The notes below the pieces were generated by a model. That model saw only the letters and a program-made list of their open reading frames with translations. It searched no databases and was not told the DNA's origin. DNA of 64,000 bases, taken from the NCBI RefSeq assembly GCF_030770395.1, contig NZ_CP132480.1:102153-166152 (forward strand). The letters run 5' to 3'. The position numbers and the translations under genes were made by a program. Each line of letters starts with the position of its first letter. Position 1 is the first letter of the stretch. Positions 19,944-27,599 of this stretch are shown here, piece after piece. The stretch comes from Telluria beijingensis (lineage in GTDB: Bacteria; Pseudomonadota; Gammaproteobacteria; Burkholderiales; Burkholderiaceae_D).

Positions 19944-21497
19944 ATGCAGGGCGCCGCACCGACCTACAGCGCCGAGTTTCTTCGTGTGAAAGGGCTGGCC
20001 GAACGCGGTGTGCTCCAGGCGCAGCACAGCCTCGGCTTCATGTACGTCAACGGACAGGGCGTGCCGAAGAACGACGAGCTGGCCCTGGTCTGGTACCGGA
20101 TGGCGGCCGCCGGCGGCCTGGCTCAGGCCCAGTACAACCTCGGCGTGATGCTGCAGAAGGGGCAAGGCGTCGCACAGGACTATGCCCAGGCGGCCCACTG
20201 GTACGGACGCGCGGCCGAACAGGGCTATGCGCCGGCCCAGTACAACCTGGGCTGGCTGTACGCGAAAGGCCATGGCGTGCCCGGCGACGTGGGCCAGGCG
20301 CTGTACTGGTTCAGCCAGGCGGCCGAGCAGGGAGAACCGGGCGCCCAGCACAACCTGGGCATGATGTTCGAGACCGGCAAGGGCGTGCCCCAGGACCAGG
20401 AAGCGGCCATGCGCTGGTACCGGCGCGCGGCGGAACAGGGTTATCTGCGCTCGCAGTACAACCTGGGACTGCGCTACGAGGCCGGCCAGGGCGTGGCGCG
20501 CGACGCGCGCGAGGCGGTGGCGTGGATGCGCAAGGCGGCGAAGCAGGGCCATGCGCCGGCCCAGTTCAACCTCGGCCTGCGCTACGACAAGGGCCAGGAC
20601 GTCGAGCAGGACAGCCGGCAGGCGATCCTGTGGTACGGCCGCGCCGGCGAGCAGGGACATGCCAGCTCGCAGTTCAATCTCGCTTTAATTTACGACACCG
20701 GCCACGGCGTGCCGCGCGACGAGGCGCTGGCGCTGGCCTGGTACCGGCGCGCCGCTGAACAGGGCCATGCCGGCGCCCAGAACAGCCTCGGCATGCGCCA
20801 TGAGCACGGCCAGGGCGTGGCGCTCGATGCCGCGCAGGCGGCCGACTGGTATCGCAAGGCAGCCGAGCAGGGCCTGCCGGCGGCCCAGTACCACCTGGGA
20901 CAGCTCATCGATGCCGGCAACGGCGTCGAACAGGACGCGGCCCTGGCCGCCCATTGGTATCGGAAGGCGGCCGAGCAGGGCCACCTGCGGGCCCAGTTCG
21001 ACCTCGGCCTGCGCCATGAAAGTGGCAATGGCGTCGCGCAGGACAGTAACGAGGCGCTGGCATGGTATCGGCGCGCGGCAAGCCAGGATTACGCGCCGGC
21101 CCAGTACATGGTCGGCGCGCTGCTCGACCGCCTCGACACGGGCAACCCGTTCGAAGCGACCGACTGGTTCCACAAGGCCGCCGACCAGCGGCACGCGCTG
21201 GCGCAGTTCGAACTGGGGCTGCGCTACGACTGCGGCAAGGGCGTGGAGCGCGACTACGAGGCGGCGCATTTCTGGTACCTGTGCGCCGCGCGCCAGGGCC
21301 ATGCGCGGGCCCAGTTCAACCTGGGCGTGATGTATGCGGCGGGACAGGGCGCCCAGCGCGACCTGGTCGAGGCCTATGCCTGGCTGCACCGGGCCGGCGC
21401 CGCCGGCGTGGCGCCGGCCACGGCCTACCTGGCCAGGATCGCCGGCCGGATGGAGCCGCAACAGTTGTCCCAGGCAGAGCGTCTGGTTTCTGCTTGA
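19944..21497 (+). CDS. Sel1-repeat protein, 13 repeats
   Basis: The 517-residue protein is nearly all Sel1-like repeats of 36 residues. I count 13, of the form EQG-x3-AQYNLG-x2-Y-x2-GQGV-x2-D-x2-A-x2-WYRKAA; the eleventh is shortened. There is no signal peptide, so a cytoplasmic scaffold is likely. Sel1 repeats mediate protein-protein contacts. Its place 6 bp behind the GGDEF-EAL regulator suggests a role in the same signalling pathway; this is inference from context. The repeats are encoded by GC-rich, imperfect DNA repeats and are not a CRISPR array. Confidence 0.88.
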   Translation: MQGAAPTYSAEFLRVKGLAERGVLQAQHSLGFMYVNGQGVPKNDELALVWYRMAAAGGLAQAQYNLGVMLQKGQGVAQDYAQAAHWYGRAAEQGYAPAQYNLGWLYAKGHGVPGDVGQALYWFSQAAEQGEPGAQHNLGMMFETGKGVPQDQEAAMRWYRRAAEQGYLRSQYNLGLRYEAGQGVARDAREAVAWMRKAAKQGHAPAQFNLGLRYDKGQDVEQDSRQAILWYGRAGEQGHASSQFNLALIYDTGHGVPRDEALALAWYRRAAEQGHAGAQNSLGMRHEHGQGVALDAAQAADWYRKAAEQGLPAAQYHLGQLIDAGNGVEQDAALAAHWYRKAAEQGHLRAQFDLGLRHESGNGVAQDSNEALAWYRRAASQDYAPAQYMVGALLDRLDTGNPFEATDWFHKAADQRHALAQFELGLRYDCGKGVERDYEAAHFWYLCAARQGHARAQFNLGVMYAAGQGAQRDLVEAYAWLHRAGAAGVAPATAYLARIAGRMEPQQLSQAERLVSA

Positions 21498-21572
21498 CGT
21501 CCCGCATTTGAACCGTCGGTCGGTGCGCACGGCTGCGCCAGCGCACCGTGCGCGTATGCACGCCGCGTTATA

Positions 21573-21588
21573 CTGTATGCCCATACAG
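21573..21588 (+). promoter_or_regulatory. LexA (SOS) box overlapping a -10 element
   Basis: CTGTATGCCCATACAG fits CTG-N10-CAG with symmetric TAT/ATA flanks, the proteobacterial LexA operator. TATACT at 21569-21574 serves as -10 and overlaps the box. The radical SAM start codon is only 13 bp downstream. An almost identical layout precedes nadK. Confidence 0.82.
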
Positions 21589-21601
21589 TCACGCGCGCGC
21601 G

Positions 21602-22831
21602 ATGGAACTTAACGACAAGCTCGAAATCCTGGCCGACGCGGCCAAGTACGACGCATCCTGCGCCAGCAGCGGTGCGCCCAAGCGCGGCTCCGAGGGCAAG
21701 GACGGCCTGGGCGCCACTACCGGCATGGGTATCTGCCACAGCTATACGCCGGACGGCCGCTGCGTCTCGCTGCTCAAGATCCTGCTCACCAATTTCTGCA
21801 TCTACGACTGCCAGTACTGCATCAACCGCCGCACCTCAAACGTGCCGCGGGCGCGCTTCGCGGTCGACGAAGTGGTCAAGCTGACCCAGGATTTCTATCT
21901 TCGCAATTACATCGATGGGCTGTTCCTCAGCTCGGGCATCATCCAGTCGGCCGACTACACGATGGAGCAGCTGGTCGCCGTGGCGCGCCAGCTGCGCGAG
22001 GTGCACCAGTTCCGCGGCTACATCCACCTCAAGACCATTCCCGACGCCGATCCATTGCTGATCCAGGAAGCCGGGCGCTGGGCCGACCGCCTGTCGGTGA
22101 ACATCGAGCTGCCGACCCACGACAGCGTGACCCGCCTCGCGCCCGAGAAAAGCGTCCACACGATCAAGCTGGCGATGGGCTCGATCCGGCGCAAGCTCGA
22201 CGAAAAAGCCGAGGAACCGAAGGCGCCCAATTTTGCGCCGGCCGGCCAGAGCACGCAGATGATCGTCGGCGCCGACGCCAGCGACGACCACACCATTCTG
22301 AACACGGCCGAGACGCTGTACGGCAGCTATAAGCTCAAGCGCGTCTACTACTCGGCCTTCAGTCCGATCCCGCAGAGTCCCGGCAGCGTGCCGCTGGCGC
22401 CGCCGCCGCTGTTGCGCGAACATCGCCTGTACCAGGCCGACTTTCTGTTGCGCGGCTATGGCTTCACGGCCGGCGAACTGATGCCGCAGACGGGCAACCT
22501 GGCGCTGGACGTCGACCCCAAGCTGGCCTGGGCGCTGGCCAACCGCGAGCACTTCCCGATGGACCTGAACCGGGTCGACGCGTCGCTGATCCCGCGCATT
22601 CCGGGCATCGGCCTGCGCAACGCCAAGCGCCTGGTCGAGCTGCGCCGCCTGCGCCGCATTCGCTGGGAAGATTTATCGCGCCTGCGCTGCAGCCTGAAGA
22701 AACTGGCGCCCTTCGTCGTCACCGCCGACTACAAGCCGGCGCAGGGCGCGACCAGTTCCGACCTGCTGCGCAAGCACATGGCCGATGCGCCGCAGCAGAT
22801 GAACCTGTGGCCCGAATTGCAGGCGGCATGA
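21602..22831 (+). CDS. Radical SAM protein of the UDG-linked DNA modification/repair family
   Basis: The 409-residue protein carries the radical SAM cluster motif as C66IYDC70QYC73, then INRRTSNVPRARF, and a C-terminal helix-hairpin-helix-like segment (RIPGIGLRNAKRLVELRRLRRI). It matches the family annotated as putative DNA modification/repair radical SAM protein, always found beside a uracil-DNA glycosylase-like gene; here that partner overlaps its stop codon (ATGA). The start at 21602 gives MELNDKLEILADAAKYD. No strong ribosome-binding site is present. A LexA box lies immediately upstream. The chemistry is not established. Confidence 0.88.
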   Translation: MELNDKLEILADAAKYDASCASSGAPKRGSEGKDGLGATTGMGICHSYTPDGRCVSLLKILLTNFCIYDCQYCINRRTSNVPRARFAVDEVVKLTQDFYLRNYIDGLFLSSGIIQSADYTMEQLVAVARQLREVHQFRGYIHLKTIPDADPLLIQEAGRWADRLSVNIELPTHDSVTRLAPEKSVHTIKLAMGSIRRKLDEKAEEPKAPNFAPAGQSTQMIVGADASDDHTILNTAETLYGSYKLKRVYYSAFSPIPQSPGSVPLAPPPLLREHRLYQADFLLRGYGFTAGELMPQTGNLALDVDPKLAWALANREHFPMDLNRVDASLIPRIPGIGLRNAKRLVELRRLRRIRWEDLSRLRCSLKKLAPFVVTADYKPAQGATSSDLLRKHMADAPQQMNLWPELQAA

Positions 22832-24381
22832 AACCGGGCGCCAGCCCCGCCGAACTTGCCGCCGGCGCGGTGGCGGCTGTGCGCGCGGGCCGGCCGCTGC
22901 TGGTCAGGGACTTCACCGAATGGCGCGCAGTAGCGCGCGAACTGCTGGGCGCCCGCGTCGCGCCCGCATCCGTGACCTGGGGCGCGCCGGGGGAAGACCT
23001 GTTCTCGGGTGCGCCGGCATCGATCGCCGCTGCGCATAATGGGGGCGACCTCCTGTCGGCCGCGACCCAAGCGGACGAGCAGGAGCCGATCAACGGCACG
23101 ACGCCACGACCGCATATCCCTCGCTCGCTGATGGAGATGCTGCAGACCGCCGCCTGCTACCGCGACCACGACCGCTGGGCCTTCCTGTACCGCGTGATCT
23201 GGCGCTGGCAGCAGGGCGAGCACGACGTGCAGTCGCCCGCCGATGCGGACGGCCAGCGGCTAAATTCGATGGTCAAGGCGGTGCGGCGCGAGGTACACGA
23301 TATGCACGCCTACATCCGATTCCGCGAACGGCCGATCGAGGCCGGAGCGCCCCATTTCGTCGCCTGGTTCGAGCCGGCCCACGACGTGCTGCCGCAGGTG
23401 GCCGAACATTTTGTCGCGCGCATGGGCAAGGTGAGCTGGATGATCGCCACGCCCGACGCCAGCGTGCTGTGGGACGGCGCCACCCTGCACCAGACTGGCC
23501 CCCTGATGTCGAGCGCGGCCGACCTGATTGACGCGGGCGAGGCGTTGTGGCTGACCTATTACCGCAGCATCTTCAATCCGGCGCGTTTGAACACGCAGGT
23601 CATGAACAGCCATATTCCTTCGCGCTTCTGGAAGAACCTGCCGGAGGGCGCGCTGGTGCCGTCCCTGGTGAGCCAGGCCGGCCTGGGCGCCCGCCGCATC
23701 GGCCAGGTGGAAGCGGTGGGGCGGCGCAGCGGCCGCACGATCCCGATCGAAGCCGAGCAGGCCCAGCCCGAGCGCCAGCAGCCGTCGAAGCTGGACGAGT
23801 GCCGGCGCTGTGACTTGTGGGAACACGCGACCCAGGCGGTGGGCGGCGAAGGACCGAAGAGTGCGAAGATCATGATCGTCGGCGAGCAGCCGGGCGACCA
23901 GGAAGACCTGGCCGGCCAGCCCTTCGTCGGCCCGGCCGGCAAGCTGCTCGACCGCGTGTTCGAGCAGGCCGGCGTCGATCGCAAGGGCGTCTACATCACC
24001 AACGCCGTCAAGCATTTTAAATGGGAGCCGCGCGGCAAGCGGCGCCTGCACAAGACGCCGGCGCAGAAGGAGATCGAGGCTTGCCATTACTGGCTCGAGA
24101 AGGAGATCGCCACGCGCAAGCCGAAGGTGATCGTGGCGATGGGAGCGACCGCATTGAAATCGGTGCTGCAGACCGGAAGCGTGACCCTGAAGGACAAGCT
24201 GGGGCATCCGGTGCGGCATGGCGACAGCTGGGTGGTGACGATCTATCACCCGTCGTATGTGCTGCGCGTGCCGGACGAATCGGCGAAGCATGAGGCGTTC
24301 TCGGTGATGGTCAAGGGCTTGAAACTGGCGCAGGAACTGCTCGACCGGCTTGACGTGCCGGAGCCGCCGTCCGCTAGCTGA
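22828..24381 (+). CDS. udgX: UdgX-type uracil-DNA-binding protein fused to a DUF4130-like domain
   Basis: The 517-residue protein has two parts. Residues 1-255 resemble the DUF4130/SAM-linked partner domain (FLYRVIWRWQQGEHD, VRREVHDMHAYIRFR, TYYRSIFNPARLN). Residues about 310-510 are a family 4-like uracil-DNA glycosylase domain: CRRCDLWEHATQAV, GEQPGDQEDLAGQPFVGPAGKLLD, TNAVKHFKWEPRGKRRLHKTP and HPSYVLR. The KRRLH loop is the UdgX signature; by analogy with Mycobacterium smegmatis UdgX, His408 would bond covalently to the abasic site after uracil release. The start at 22828 overlaps the radical SAM stop. Both genes sit behind a LexA box. Confidence 0.9.
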   Translation: MKPGASPAELAAGAVAAVRAGRPLLVRDFTEWRAVARELLGARVAPASVTWGAPGEDLFSGAPASIAAAHNGGDLLSAATQADEQEPINGTTPRPHIPRSLMEMLQTAACYRDHDRWAFLYRVIWRWQQGEHDVQSPADADGQRLNSMVKAVRREVHDMHAYIRFRERPIEAGAPHFVAWFEPAHDVLPQVAEHFVARMGKVSWMIATPDASVLWDGATLHQTGPLMSSAADLIDAGEALWLTYYRSIFNPARLNTQVMNSHIPSRFWKNLPEGALVPSLVSQAGLGARRIGQVEAVGRRSGRTIPIEAEQAQPERQQPSKLDECRRCDLWEHATQAVGGEGPKSAKIMIVGEQPGDQEDLAGQPFVGPAGKLLDRVFEQAGVDRKGVYITNAVKHFKWEPRGKRRLHKTPAQKEIEACHYWLEKEIATRKPKVIVAMGATALKSVLQTGSVTLKDKLGHPVRHGDSWVVTIYHPSYVLRVPDESAKHEAFSVMVKGLKLAQELLDRLDVPEPPSAS

Positions 24382-24490
24382 TATATGCACGATATGCCTG
24401 GCTCATGTAATTGAAACAGGCGTGTTACAGCAGGTTCATGGACGACGTCATTGGCGTAAGATCTGGCGATTCCCACTACCGGATGCCGTC

Positions 24491-25516
24491 ATGAGCAGAC
24501 TCGCAGTATCAGCTTTCTCCCTATGCATATTGGCCGCCCCCGCATGGGCGCAAACCGCCGATGTGCCCGAGCCGGCGCAGACGGTCGTCGATGTCGGCGC
24601 AGCCGAACCGGCGCCGGAACAGATCCACGTCGTGGCCCAGCGTCCCGGCCCTGGTTTGTGGAAGGTGTCGAAGGGCGAGCATGTGCTGTGGGTGTTCGGC
24701 ATGTACGGCCCGGTGCCGAAGGACATGCAATGGCGCTCACATGAAGTCGAGCGCGTCATCCGGAATTCGCAGGAATACTTGTCGGCGCCCACTGCCTCGG
24801 CGAAGCCTGGCTTCTTCAAGTCGATTACACTGCTGCCAAGCCTCATCGGCATGCGCAAGAATCCGGATGGCGCAACCCTGCGCGACGTGATGCCTGCCGA
24901 AGACTATGCGCGCTGGACCACATTCAAGGCCAGGTATTTGCAGGACAACGATGACGTGGAGCGCGAGCGTCCGATCTTCGCGGCGGAGGTACTGTCGGAT
25001 GCCGCGCGCAAGCAGTCCGGCCTGGTCGACAGCTACGCGGTGCGCAATCAGGTACTGGCCCTGGTGAAGAAGGCGAAGCTGAAGGAGACCTCGTCCACCT
25101 TCCAGATCCCGATGGACAATGCGCGCACGGTGCTGAAGAACTTCAAGAAGTCGACCCTGGGCGACGCCGCCTGCCTGGCGCAGACGATGGCGACGCTGGA
25201 GCAGGATATCGAGGCCGCCAGCGAGCGCGCCGATGCATGGGCCAAGGGCGACCTGGATGCGATGCGCAAGCTGGACTTCACCACGCGTGAAGAGGCGTGC
25301 TTCGGTTCCTTGATGAACAGTGCCGCGTTCGATGCGGAGCCTGAATTCAAGAACATGAAGGTGCGTGCGCAGGCGATGTGGATCGCCTCGGCCGAGAAGG
25401 CGCTCGAAGCGAATGCATCGACGTTCGCCATGCTGCGGGTCGACGAGATCTTCGATCCGAAAGGCGTGATCGCGGCGTTGGCGGCGAAGGGGTATGCGGT
25501 CGAACAGCCGGAGTGA
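24491..25516 (+). CDS. TraB/GumN-family protein with altered motifs
   Basis: The 341-residue product has a signal peptide ending at PAWAQ (about residue 20) and the N-terminal TraB/GumN pattern LWKVSKGEHVLWVFG. Family members normally continue GTxH and carry a second AVGAxHL motif near the C-terminus. Here the first reads GMYGPVP and the second FAMLRVDEIFDPKG, so both expected histidines are missing. The protein is probably periplasmic and perhaps not catalytic. The ATG at 24491 is chosen because the signal peptide starts there. It stands alone, 109 bp after udgX. Confidence 0.7.
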   Translation: MSRLAVSAFSLCILAAPAWAQTADVPEPAQTVVDVGAAEPAPEQIHVVAQRPGPGLWKVSKGEHVLWVFGMYGPVPKDMQWRSHEVERVIRNSQEYLSAPTASAKPGFFKSITLLPSLIGMRKNPDGATLRDVMPAEDYARWTTFKARYLQDNDDVERERPIFAAEVLSDAARKQSGLVDSYAVRNQVLALVKKAKLKETSSTFQIPMDNARTVLKNFKKSTLGDAACLAQTMATLEQDIEAASERADAWAKGDLDAMRKLDFTTREEACFGSLMNSAAFDAEPEFKNMKVRAQAMWIASAEKALEANASTFAMLRVDEIFDPKGVIAALAAKGYAVEQPE

Positions 25517-25570
25517 TTCTGGCACGCGCGCATGGCCGATTGGCCGTGCGCATTGGGGTTGATTGGGAAT

Positions 25571-25600
25571 TTGTCAAACCTTCCCAAACGCGCGTAGAAT
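25571..25600 (+). promoter_or_regulatory. Promoter of the tRNA-Gly gene
   Basis: TTGTCA (25571-25576) and TAGAAT (25595-25600) are separated by 18 bp and end 9 bp before the mature tRNA 5' end. Confidence 0.75.
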
Positions 25601-25609
25601 GTTGGCAAC

Positions 25610-25683
25610 GCGGGTGTAGTTCAATGGTAGAACGGCAGCTTCCCAAGCTTCATACGAGGGTTCGATTCCCTTCACCCGCTCCA
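25610..25683 (+). tRNA. tRNA-Gly (anticodon CCC)
   Basis: The 74-nt gene folds as a cloverleaf: acceptor stem GCGGGTG/CACCCGC, D arm with TAGTTCAATGGTAGA, anticodon loop TTCCCAA (anticodon CCC), T arm GAGGGTTCGATTCCCTT, and encoded 3' CCA after the discriminator T. It closely matches E. coli glyU. The anticodon stem GCAGC/GCTTC has one mismatch, C28 opposite T42, where the E. coli stem is fully paired. Confidence 0.96.
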
Positions 25684-25715
25684 TACAATCTGCCGTATCC
25701 GCCAAAGCTCACTAT

Positions 25716-25925
25716 ATGGTATCCAGGGCATCCCTCAAGGGCGGCTCACTGCTGCTGTTGACCGGCCTTGCCGTGGCAGGTGCAACGTGGGCTTTCTGGC
25801 ATTATCTCGGCGAAAGCGCATTTGCTGTCCTGATGACTATCGCGTTGACCGCGCTCTGGATCGACAATCGGCGCTTGCGTCGCCAACTGGGCAATAAGCC
25901 GTCGTCCTGGCCGGAACAGCGCTGA
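25716..25925 (+). CDS. Small membrane protein, hypothetical (69 aa)
   Basis: I do not recognise a family. Two hydrophobic stretches (about residues 11-28 and 33-48) suggest a two-helix inner-membrane hairpin, followed by a basic tail WIDNRRLRRQLGNKPSSWPEQR that would stay in the cytoplasm. The ATG at 25716 has only a weak ribosome-binding site. It begins 32 bp after tRNA-Gly and could be co-transcribed with it. Confidence 0.5.
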   Translation: MVSRASLKGGSLLLLTGLAVAGATWAFWHYLGESAFAVLMTIALTALWIDNRRLRRQLGNKPSSWPEQR

Positions 25926-25995
25926 CAGCAGCGCCATCTCATCTTTGTACGCAGTATCCTGTCGATTCCTGCACTCAGCCATGCGAGGAACAAGG

Positions 25996-26925
25996 ATGCC
26001 ACTGGACTCACCTTCACGCCGACGCCTGCTGCAAACGATGCTTGCCGCATCCGGCAGCCTGGCCCTGCCATCGCTGCATGCCGCGCCCGCCGCGGCGCCG
26101 CTGCTCACCCGCCCGATTCCTTCGTCCGGCGAACAAGTCCCCCTCATCGGCCTGGGCAGCTGGATCACCTTCAACGTCGGCCGCGATCCGCAGGCCCGGG
26201 CCGAATGCGCGGACGTAATGCGCCAGTTCTTCCAGGGTGGCGGCAGATTGATCGACTCTTCCCCGATGTACGGTTCGGCCCAGGACGTGATCGGCGAAGC
26301 CGTGCAAACCATCAAGCCGCCCGCTCTGTTCTCGGCCGACAAGGTCTGGATCAGCGGCGGCGCCCGTGGCGTGCAGCAGATCGAGGCCTCACGCAAGCTG
26401 TGGCGTGTGCCGCGCTTCGACCTGCTGCAGGTGCATAATCTGCTGTCGTGGGAAGAGCATCTCAAGACCCTGCAGGCGATGAAAAAGGAAGGGCGGCTGC
26501 GCTACGTCGGCATCACGACGTCCGAGGGCCGGCGCCACGGAGAGATCGAGAAGATCATGGCGTCGCAGCCGATCGACTTCGTCCAGATCTCGTACAACGC
26601 CCTCGATCGCGAGGTCGAACAACGCATCCTGCCGCTGGCGCGCGAGCGCCGCATCGGCGTGATCGTCAACCGGCCGTTCCGCCAGGGCGACCTGACGCAG
26701 GCGCTGGCCGGCAAGCCGCTGCCCGGCTGGGCCGCGGACATCGGCTGCACCACCTGGGCCCAGGCGCTGCTGAAGTTCATCGTCTCGCATCCGGCCGTCA
26801 CCTGCGCGATTCCCGCTACCTCCAGCGTGGCGCACGTGCGCGAAAACCTGTTGGCCGGCACCGGCCGAATGCCCGACGAAGCCCTGCGCAAGCGCATCGC
26901 CCAGGATGCCGAAAGGCTGGCATGA
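25996..26925 (+). CDS. Aldo/keto reductase with Tat signal
   Basis: The 309-residue protein begins MPLDSPSRRRLLQTMLA, a twin-arginine signal (SRRRLL) followed by a hydrophobic segment and an AAPAAA cleavage region, so it is probably exported folded to the periplasm. The aldo/keto reductase barrel shows GLGSW, the catalytic Asp and Tyr in RLIDSSPMYGSAQ, Lys in ADKVWISGG and His in LLQVHNLLSW, then the family pattern GRLRYVGITT and IDFVQISYNALDREVE. The start at 25996 follows AGGAACAAGG. It overlaps the next gene by four bases (ATGA). The substrate is unknown. Confidence 0.87.
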   Translation: MPLDSPSRRRLLQTMLAASGSLALPSLHAAPAAAPLLTRPIPSSGEQVPLIGLGSWITFNVGRDPQARAECADVMRQFFQGGGRLIDSSPMYGSAQDVIGEAVQTIKPPALFSADKVWISGGARGVQQIEASRKLWRVPRFDLLQVHNLLSWEEHLKTLQAMKKEGRLRYVGITTSEGRRHGEIEKIMASQPIDFVQISYNALDREVEQRILPLARERRIGVIVNRPFRQGDLTQALAGKPLPGWAADIGCTTWAQALLKFIVSHPAVTCAIPATSSVAHVRENLLAGTGRMPDEALRKRIAQDAERLA

Positions 26926-27596
26926 GCGAGTGGTGGACCTATACGCTGTCGGACTTCCTGATGTTCTCGCAGCGCAGCTACTACCGGCTCATCGCGCTGT
27001 ACAACGAGGCAATCTGGCCCGCGCACCTGCTGGCGCTGGCAACCGGCCTGGCCGTGATCGCCTGCATCGCTCGTCCCAGCCCCCGCACGCGCCGCAGCGC
27101 GCTGCTGGTGCTGGCCGTGGCCTGGGCCTGGGTCGCGTGGGCGTATCACCTGCAGCGCTATGCCGACATCAATACCGCCGGCCCCTGGTTCGCGCTCGCG
27201 TTCGGCGTGCAGGCGCTGCTGCTGTGCTTCATGGCGCTGCGGTCGCAGGGCGCCGCGCCGGCCCGCGTGCAGAAGCAGGTGGCGCTCGGCCTCGCCGGCC
27301 TGGCGGTCATCGGCTATCCCCTGTTGGCATTGGGCGGCGATCGTGGATGGAGCCAGGCCGAGGTATTCGGGATCGCGCCCGATCCGACGGCCGTCGCGAC
27401 CCTGGGCGTGCTGCTGGCATGCCGCGCGCATCCGGTCGCCTGGCTGATCCCTCTGGCCTGGTGCGCGGTGAGCAGCGCGACACTGATGGAGCTGCGCATC
27501 GGCTACGCGTGGTTGCTGCCGACATCTGCCATCCTTACCGTCGCTGCCGGATTACTCTTTCGGCAGGCGAGGCATGTGCCGGTTGCAGCTGGATAG
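26922..27596 (+). CDS. DUF6064-like integral membrane protein
   Basis: The 224-residue protein has about six transmembrane helices, with N-terminal MSEWWTYTLSDFLMFSQRSY and the YNEAIWPAHLLALATGL segment that recalls DUF6064 proteins. No catalytic motif is visible. It is translationally coupled to the Tat-exported aldo/keto reductase, so it may anchor or serve that enzyme; this is inference. It ends 3 bp from the convergent aspartoacylase-like gene. Confidence 0.65.
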   Translation: MSEWWTYTLSDFLMFSQRSYYRLIALYNEAIWPAHLLALATGLAVIACIARPSPRTRRSALLVLAVAWAWVAWAYHLQRYADINTAGPWFALAFGVQALLLCFMALRSQGAAPARVQKQVALGLAGLAVIGYPLLALGGDRGWSQAEVFGIAPDPTAVATLGVLLACRAHPVAWLIPLAWCAVSSATLMELRIGYAWLLPTSAILTVAAGLLFRQARHVPVAAG

Positions 27597-27599
27597 CAT

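Noticed and set aside
19944..21497. Regularly spaced DNA repeats that could suggest a CRISPR array
   Set aside because: The period is about 108 bp, the copies are imperfect, and they encode 36-residue Sel1 repeats in one frame.
22807..22830. GTG start giving a longer UdgX protein
   Set aside because: It overlaps the end of the radical SAM gene, while the ATG at 22828 forms the usual ATGA coupling.
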